A stretch of DNA of 64,000 nt. It comes from Acephala macrosclerotiorum. Its lineage: Eukaryota > Ascomycota > Leotiomycetes > Helotiales > Mollisiaceae. The translations under genes were made by a program, and so were the position numbers. The notes beneath the pieces were generated by a model. It saw only the letters and a program-made list of their open reading frames with translations, did no database searches and was not told where the DNA came from. This document shows positions 57,679 to 64,000 of the stretch, piece after piece; the first letter of the stretch is position 1, and each line of letters opens with the position of its first letter. The DNA is taken from assembly GCA_014904845.1 (NCBI GenBank), contig MU119206.1, positions 248,001 through 312,000 on the forward strand, given 5' to 3'.

Positions 57679-59256
57679 ATGGCTGCTCAGATTCCCATCC
57701 TTGTGAGCTCCCACTCCTTCTTGCCCCGCGTTTCCAGATCACTAATACGGATGCCAGGCGGCGAACAGAGTCAGTGATCGGGCAAAGAAGACCCTCGACC
57801 TGGTGAAGCAATTCGTGGAGGAGAGATGTATTCCGTGAGTCCCCATTCTTCCCTCAGTCCAGTCTGCTCCTTGCATTGCCACCTTTCCGCGAGCCTAAGC
57901 TGACTATCTGCAGAGCCGATCCTGTATTCGCAGCCCAAGTTGATGCAGGCGGAAACCGATGGGACCACCACCCTACCGTAATCGATGATCTCAAGGCGGA
58001 AGCAAAGAAGCTTGGACTATGGAACATGTTCTTGGCCAAGGGACACTACAAGGAGGGTGCTGGTTTTACGAATCTGGAGTATGGGTTGATGGCAGAGTAT
58101 CTTGGCAAGTCAAGAACTGCTTCTGAGGCAGTCAACTGTGCAGCTCCAGATACTGGGAATATGGAGGTGTTGGTGAAGTACGGCAATGAGGCCCAGAAGA
58201 AGCAGTGGTTGGCTCCCTTGTTGGATGGCGAGATTCGGTCAGCTTTCTTGATGACTGAGCCGGATGTTGCGTCTTCGGATGCCACGAACATTCAATTGAG
58301 CATGAGAAAAGAAGGGAACGACTACGTTTTGAACGGCCAGGTAAGAGCATCCTTCAAGAGTTGTACTGGTTCTGGTGTTGATACTAGATAGAAATGGTGG
58401 TCAAGCGGAGCTGGTGATCCACGATGCAAGGTTTATATTGTGATGGGCAAGAGTGATCCGGGGAACAAGGACACATACAAGCAGCAATCAGTCATCTTGG
58501 TACCAGCAGACACCCCAGGCATCACTATCAATAGAATGTTGTCAGTCTACGGTTATGATGACGCTCCACACGGTCATGGACATATCACATTCAAGAATGT
58601 CAGAGTCCCAGCAAGCAACATGGTCTTGGGTCCTGGTCGAGGATTTGAAATTATCCAAGGTCGTCTTGGTCCTGGACGTATCCACCACGCTATGCGGACG
58701 ATTGGCGCCGTGAGTACTTTCCGTATCCAGTTCCGGAATATGCTGACAATCATAGGCTGAGAAAGCTCTCGAATGGATGTTGCTCCGTATCAACGACCCG
58801 AAGAAAACTCCATTTGGCAAACAACTAAAGGAGCACGGTGTAATCATCGAATGGGTGGCTAAGTCTCGTCTCGAGATTGATGCTGCCCGCCTTGTCGTTC
58901 TGAACGCCGCTATTGCAATTGACGAGCGCGGAGCTAAAGGCGCTCTAAAGGAGATCGCTGAAGCTAAGGTACTTGTTCCTTCAATGGCGCTGACAGTCAT
59001 CGATCGTGCAGTGCAGTCTTTCGGAGGTGCTGGTGTCTGCCAGGACACTCCTCTCGCCAACATGTGGGCGCAGATTCGAACACTGAGATTAGCCGATGGA
59101 CCTGATGAGGTTCACTTGCAGCAGATGGGCAGAAATGAGAACAAGAAGGGCAAGGAGGTCACTGCTAAGATTCTCAAGCAAGCAGAAATCACGAAGGACA
59201 TGTTTGCCAAATATGGCGTGAGCTTGTCGCATATCGGCCCTAAGTCGAAACTGTAG
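57679..59256 (+). CDS. Acyl-CoA dehydrogenase
   Basis: Five exons: 57679-57702, 57758-57834, 57914-58340, 58392-58709 and 58756-59256, 448 residues, all in phase. The FAD and substrate region reads [57 protein letters not shown] and the C-terminal helical domain with [19 protein letters not shown] and [10 protein letters not shown] complete the fold. Length and words match the ACAD10/11-like group of fungi, which act on longer or branched chains, but the chain preference cannot be read. The C-terminus SKL (KSKL, stop) is a peroxisome import signal of type 1. Peroxisomal acyl-CoA breakdown with a dehydrogenase rather than an oxidase is known in filamentous fungi, so this location is plausible. 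Confidence 0.93.
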
Positions 59257-59561
59257 ATAATTCTTGTGTAACTTCCAGCTTTAACAAAATTGAACGATTG
59301 GTTATGAATCTACTTCTCCAAAGCACAGCAGATCGTGAGTCAACGCGAACCCCTGAGTGCTGCAGTTTGCATGGTGGGGCGAAAATCGTCACCAGTGATG
59401 CACGGTTGCTGCATAGCAACCACTCTATTTACTTTCTCCATCATCATGAACTTTTAAAGATCATCACCGCTCTCCACATCGCAATCACCACCTCAGTTCC
59501 TCTTGCACTTGCATAAAACTTCCCAAAAACCAAAGTCAATCTATACACAAATCAATTCGAT
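59257..59561. other. Intergenic
   Basis: 3' end of the dehydrogenase gene and promoter of the Spo12-like gene; nothing else seen. Confidence 0.5.
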
Positions 59562-60026
59562 ATGTCTTCCAACGTTCTCGCCAACCGGGATGTTAATGCT
59601 GCTGTGGATGCGAAGCCTGTGGCTGATGTTAAGAGCATGGAGTACCACCGCCAGGTCTTGCAGAGCAAGCTCGAGGAGAACCAGTGAGTACTCCTTCTAC
59701 CTGGAAGTCTCGACTTCGTTCAATTTGGCTAACTCGATTCCTTCCTCAGGGGCAAGCAAACCTACATCTCTCCCTCCGACACCATCATGAGCCCTTGCAC
59801 CGCCAAGTTGAGCGCCTACCGAAGCAAGCAGGTCGGAAAGTGAGTCCTCCAAATACATCCGAACATTCGCATCACATCTATTCGTGAGAAAACTAACAAG
59901 CTCTTCTGCAGGGCTAAGCCGAAGTCACTCTTCGCAAAGACCTCCTCCAAGAACCTTGGCTCTGGTGCTCTCTTCGGCGGCCAAATTCCCAAACCCGTGA
60001 CTGAAGAATCGAAGATAGATGGTTAG
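59562..60026 (+). CDS. Spo12-like cell-cycle protein
   Basis: Three short exons: 59562-59683, 59750-59839 and 59912-60026, 108 residues, too small and split to stand out as an open frame. The central block YISPSDTIMSPCTAKLSAY followed by KPKSLFAKTSSKNL is the Spo12 signature. In yeast, Spo12 and its copy Bns1 take part in mitotic exit by helping free the phosphatase Cdc14 from the nucleolus; the conserved SPSDTIMSPCT holds the phosphorylation sites. The rest is polar and probably disordered. The role in this fungus is inferred from the family. Confidence 0.88.
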
Positions 60027-60520
60027 CACTTCTGCGAAAGCTATCTTTTTACGACTTTCTTCCTATTCTTCGGCGGTGTACGATATCTTCAGTTGATTAG
60101 CGGGCTGAGAGATTCTCTTTCCTCTCTCGATTCTTTGCAAAAAATCAACACAACAAAAAATCCTCTTTACGACAAAATGCAAGCACGGCAACATATCCTT
60201 ACTTTGCACACCATATCGACAATTCGTCTTCTTCTTGAGGAAAGGTTGATGGGGTGTATTGGTAGCGAGAGTTGGGTGCTGCTATGACGATGGCTTGGGG
60301 AAAGGATTATTATTGCTGGTCTATGGCGATGGCATTGGGTTCGGAGTTCTTGTGGTATGCGGGGCATGCTTTACTCAGAGCCACAACCGCGATGCGTTGG
60401 TTTATGGGCAGGTAATGAATGACTTTCTATGACTTTCATCCCTCATCCATAGAGATCGTGAGGGTCTCTGCGTGCTTCCAAATCAAGGCCAGACTCTTCC
60501 TTGGTATCCACACCTCCTAT
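60027..60520. other. Intergenic between convergent genes
   Basis: 3' ends of the Spo12-like gene and RBG1. No gene seen. Confidence 0.5.
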
Positions 60521-61915
60521 CTAAGCTCGCCAATTGCTCACTATGCTAACCACATCCTCATCCGCCACAACATGTCCCAACCCAACTCTTTGAGGAACAT
60601 GCCTCGCACTCGCACCCCACACCAAAGCATACTTAAAAGTATCCTTCAACGTCCTATGAATCTGATCACAAACATCCTCAATCGTACTCTTATTCCTCAC
60701 AATCAGCGCCTCTGTGAAATCCGGATCCACCCCCTTTCTCTTTGTATAAATTCTAATCAACCTCAATTCCTGCCAACACCTCTCCACCACATCCTGAATC
60801 CCCAAATCCAACTCGCAGCTCATAACCACAGTATTAGGTTCTCGTGCTAGTTTGTCGAGGAAATCAAGGGAGACGGAATCAATTTTGTTGTAGACATAAA
60901 GGCATTTGATGTATTTTCGGTGGTCTTTCATGATCACATCGATGAAATCGTCCACGGTTACGTTCTCGTCCCTGACGAGGACTTCGCAGTTTAGGATTTT
61001 GTAGTCTCGCAGGATGTTGTAGACCATTTTTTGGTCGATGTTCTTAGGTGGGTTTTGGAAGGTAATTTTCATACCTCCAGCCGTTTTGGGTTTGAGGTAG
61101 ATGTTTCTGTTTTCGTCAATAAATTGTTCTCCAAGGTAAGGGGAGCGAGATTCTGACGGTGGTTCTCGGTTCAATCTGATACCAACAGCTTCGAGTTCAG
61201 CTTCCAGAAGAGCTCTTTGTTCAGCTTTCTTCGTAGCATCGAGGACCATGAGAATCAAATCACTAGTCTTCGCAGCACTAATGACCTGTCTTCCTCTTCC
61301 CTTGCCCTCAGCAGCACCTTCGATGATACCGGGCAAATCCAGAATCTGAATCTCAGCACCGCCATACTCGAGGACTCCTGGGATAGCAGTTAAGGTAGTG
61401 AAAGAATAGGCTGCAACTTCGGACTTAGTCTTGGTGATCTTGGACAAGAAGGTCGACTTTCCGACGGAGGGAAAGCCGACAAGTGCGATTCGTGCATCGC
61501 CACTCTTGGATACATCGAAACCGGCTCCTGGCCCGCCACCTGAGCCTGGGCCAGGTTCGAGGAGTTGAGCTCTGTAACGGGCTAGTTTTCTAGGACGTTG
61601 TGAGCTGAGGACCCCTTCAAACGGGATCAAAGGGACCTACCCTTTCAGAAGACCAAGATGATATTCTTGAGAACATTAGCAGCAGTCTCGTGTTGGATAG
61701 TTGATCGAGGCTTACCAGTCGCCTTGTTCTCTACTTGTAGTCAGCATGACTCCCTAGAAATTAAGGACATGTCTGTCCTTTGATGAGGGGTATAGCGGGG
61801 TACTCACTCTGCGTCCTCCTCATCTCCTCCTCAATCCTACACAAAACATCAACACAAGCCTCCCCGAACAACCAGGGTTTACCCACTCCTTAATCTTCTC
61901 CGTAATGTTCACCAT
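60521..61915 (-). CDS. RBG1: DRG-family GTPase Rbg1
   Basis: Minus strand, five exons: 61915-61887, 61836-61808, 61730-61716, 61665-61641 and 61589-60521, 388 residues. Four tiny 5' exons, one of only 15 bases, are needed to rebuild the conserved start [15 protein letters not shown] and [26 protein letters not shown]. GTPase motifs are G1 [10 protein letters not shown]2 TTLTAIPG, G3 DLPGIIEGA and G4 NKID, with a TGS domain at the C-terminus ([38 protein letters not shown]). Rbg1/DRG1 with its partner Tma46/DFRP1 binds ribosomes and helps translation past stalls. Conserved throughout, so probably functional. Confidence 0.95.
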
Positions 61916-62679
61916 TTTGGCGGTATTGGCCCAACTTCTGACTATGCAAACAATCTGTGTTGGCGCATGATGACTTTTGATAACATTTCATGAGGGGCGG
62001 GCGGTGAGGAGTGGCAAAAACGTGATGAGCTAACTGCTTACGGCGATGAATGTTTAGATTCTCGTTGCACTTTTGACGACATCCTTCACTTACTTCACTT
62101 CGGAATCCGAGATGTTAGCACTCTAAGGTCCCAATGTCTCTGCTATTAAGAGATATGGGTCTTCAGCACAGCGTAGGGCATATGGGTTGCTTCTAATTGC
62201 CCCAATGCTTCCCGAATAGGTCAATCAATGACCAGGTGCAATTTCCCATTCTAGACATCAGAAACAGGTAGCCTCACTTGACGCTCTCAATAAGCCTATC
62301 ACTGTGTAAAGAGCTTTCTTTGATGTCATTTCAATGCACCCCGCCCCTCGGGGCATATCATTTTGCACGAATCATGGCACCTAGCATGTTTTCACGAAGT
62401 CACAGCAAGCAATCACTATGGGCTGGTTACTTGAGATCTTGTGCATTTTGCTCGTACTAGGCTCCCCATCCTTCCCTTGACAACCAGCGGCTACCATGAT
62501 CAGATACAGAAAGGTTTTGCGAAAACAAAGGCAGCAGTAGAATCCCTCTCAACTCCCCATAGATCCACTAAACCATAGCTGACCATGACAAGCAGAGCGA
62601 AAAGAAAGCTCCAGGAGACTCGCAAGCAAACCGAATCACCCCATCGCTGTCGTACAATGCAACCCGTTCGTCGAGCAAA
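61916..62679. other. Intergenic
   Basis: RBG1 promoter and the 3' flank of the partial membrane protein gene. No gene seen. Confidence 0.5.
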
Positions 62680-64000
62680 CTACTTGTGGTGGTAGTGTGC
62701 GCTACGTCTGACAGGCTCAGAGTCGACGAAGAATGTGACGATCGTCAGAACCAAGAGGACGAAGACAACGAAGTAGACGAACATGTCATCAAGATGATTC
62801 CAGCCCCAGCCAAATCCAGGTCGGATCGGACGAGGCTCATCGTCGTTGTCCAACAAGGTAGGGCCTCCTGGACGAACTGGAGCACGAGCTGGAGCACCGA
62901 CAGCACCGGCAGCGACTGCCTCACGAACGTATCGACCATGTCCCATCTTGTACTTGAACCTATATTGGTAGGTGTTGTCCTGTATTTCGCGGTGGAATGG
63001 TCCGGTCGTAACTGGCTTTCCACGTCCCTTTACCGCAAGCCTATCAATATCATCCCAGTACTGAACTAGCATCTCCTTGATATCGGCTTCTTCCTCTTCG
63101 GTGAATGGAATTCCACCAGGGGGTGACAGAATGGCCTTAGATGGGAGAACTTTACCGGCAGGAGCGCCAAGCATAACCTCGATCTCGACAAGAGAGTCGA
63201 CCTCGGTATTGCCGTCCTCCTTGGTCGTCAGGGTCTTTGACTTGGTTGCCTTGGTCTTGTAGTACTCGTAGGGCTTGATATCCTTGACTCCGTCCTCATC
63301 ACCTCCGTTTTCCTTGACACTACCCTTGGCCTTGACTCCGCCCTTGTTCTCAAGATTGTCGATACAGCCGTCACCATCGCTATCATCGCTGCCGTCATCG
63401 CTATCCATGGTCAAAAGCTCCTCGATAGTATTTGGGATCATGAGGTCTTGGCGTCTGTGCAAGAACTTCTCCCAAGCCTCGACTTGCCTGTCGGTCCATA
63501 CCTAGCGTGGTGTCAGTCAGCTACTATCAAAATTACGAACCAAGCCGAGATATGCGTGATGCAAACTCTCACTGGCAGAAGGAGAGGAGACTTACACCAG
63601 GTGGAAGACGATGAACAATACCACCGTAGCCGATATAGGTACCATCAGGCTTAATCAAGTTGTACTTTGACATAAAGATCTGGGTAGGTTTGGCAGTTGA
63701 GGTGTCGACTCTGTTAGCGGTTGCAGAGCTAGGACCAGCGCCCAGATTGCCGAGAGCGGGATCAGTGGCAGCGCCTGGAGCAGTCTTTGAGTCATCGACA
63801 GCTTGGCCGTTGATGGAGCTATGAGCGGTGGCTGAATTGCGGTCAGCTCGATCGGTCGTATAGCCACGAGCAGTGCTTGGACCAGCGACAGTCAAATGGG
63901 TTCCAGAGGCAAGAGCGGTGCCGGGCTTGTCAACTCCTTGGGAGGATTCAGAGGCACGAGCGTCGTTGTGGTTCTTCTTGGCACCGTGAGTGGATTTGGA
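62680..64000 (-). CDS. Partial conserved protein with C-terminal membrane helix
   Basis: The minus-strand gene enters from beyond 64000, so the start is missing. Exons seen: 64000-63596 and 63501-62680, joined at a gtaagt...gctag intron in phase, giving at least 408 residues. The first part is Ala/Ser/Thr/Gly-rich and low-complexity. Then comes a conserved-looking block (YNLIKPDGTYIGYGGIVHR, then VWTDRQVEAWEKFLHRR), an acidic Asp/Gly/Ser stretch (MDSDDGSDDSDGDG), a folded-looking middle (LSPPGGIPFTEEEEADIKE), and one membrane helix near the end (MFVYFVVFVLLVLTIVTFFV) with a short tail. A single late helix suggests a tail-anchored or single-pass protein. The family is not recognised. Confidence 0.75.

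Overview
The window is nuclear DNA of a filamentous ascomycete (Pezizomycotina). Supporting signs are short GT-AG introns of about 45-75 bases with ctaac/ctgac-like branch sites, UstYa-type oxidases, an AA9 monooxygenase relic, a Zn2Cys6 regulator relic, and fungal versions of SAC3, LTV1, LSG1, CBF5, LYS9 and NTA1. A member of the Leotiomycetes is my guess from the general look of the proteins; I could not test it. No rRNA, tRNA, CRISPR array or intact transposon was seen.

Left part (1-13 kb): a single-pass Ser/Thr-rich membrane protein, a decayed short-chain dehydrogenase, and then the most interesting locus. Two UstYa-family (DUF3328) oxidases (3444-4343 and 5427-6468, both minus) lie beside a divergently transcribed secreted peptide precursor (7093-7659, plus). 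The precursor carries three near-repeats with an HF(H/R)Y block; the first two end in the Kex2-type dibasic KR. This is the layout of a dikaritin-like ribosomal peptide cluster (ustiloxin/phomopsin logic) with a core sequence I do not recognise. After it comes about 5 kb of gene-poor DNA with a degraded C2H2 zinc-finger gene.

Middle part (13-30 kb): a secreted GH43-type glycosidase; two paralogous Cys-rich, single-pass membrane proteins transcribed towards each other; an AA9 lytic polysaccharide monooxygenase pseudogene in which two TGG tryptophan codons have become TAG; and the N-terminal amidase NTA1 of the Arg/N-degron pathway.

Right part (29.5-64 kb): mostly housekeeping. LYS9 (lysine synthesis) is divergent from a Derlin (ER-associated degradation). 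Next come a mitochondrial ketopantoate-reductase-like protein, a GH5 exo-beta-1,3-glucanase, a disrupted SnoaL-like gene next to a wrecked Zn2Cys6 regulator, CBF5 (H/ACA pseudouridine synthase), SAC3 (mRNA export), LTV1 and LSG1 (40S and 60S ribosome maturation), an acyl-CoA dehydrogenase, a small Spo12-like cell-cycle protein, the GTPase RBG1, and a partial conserved membrane protein running off the right edge. CBF5, LTV1, LSG1 and RBG1 all act in ribosome making or translation and sit within about 18 kb.

Pseudogenes recur (2.4, 10.6, 22.8, 40.6, 41.5 and 52 kb). Several of their stop codons fit CpA to TpA change, as expected from repeat-induced point mutation, but frameshifts are at least as common.
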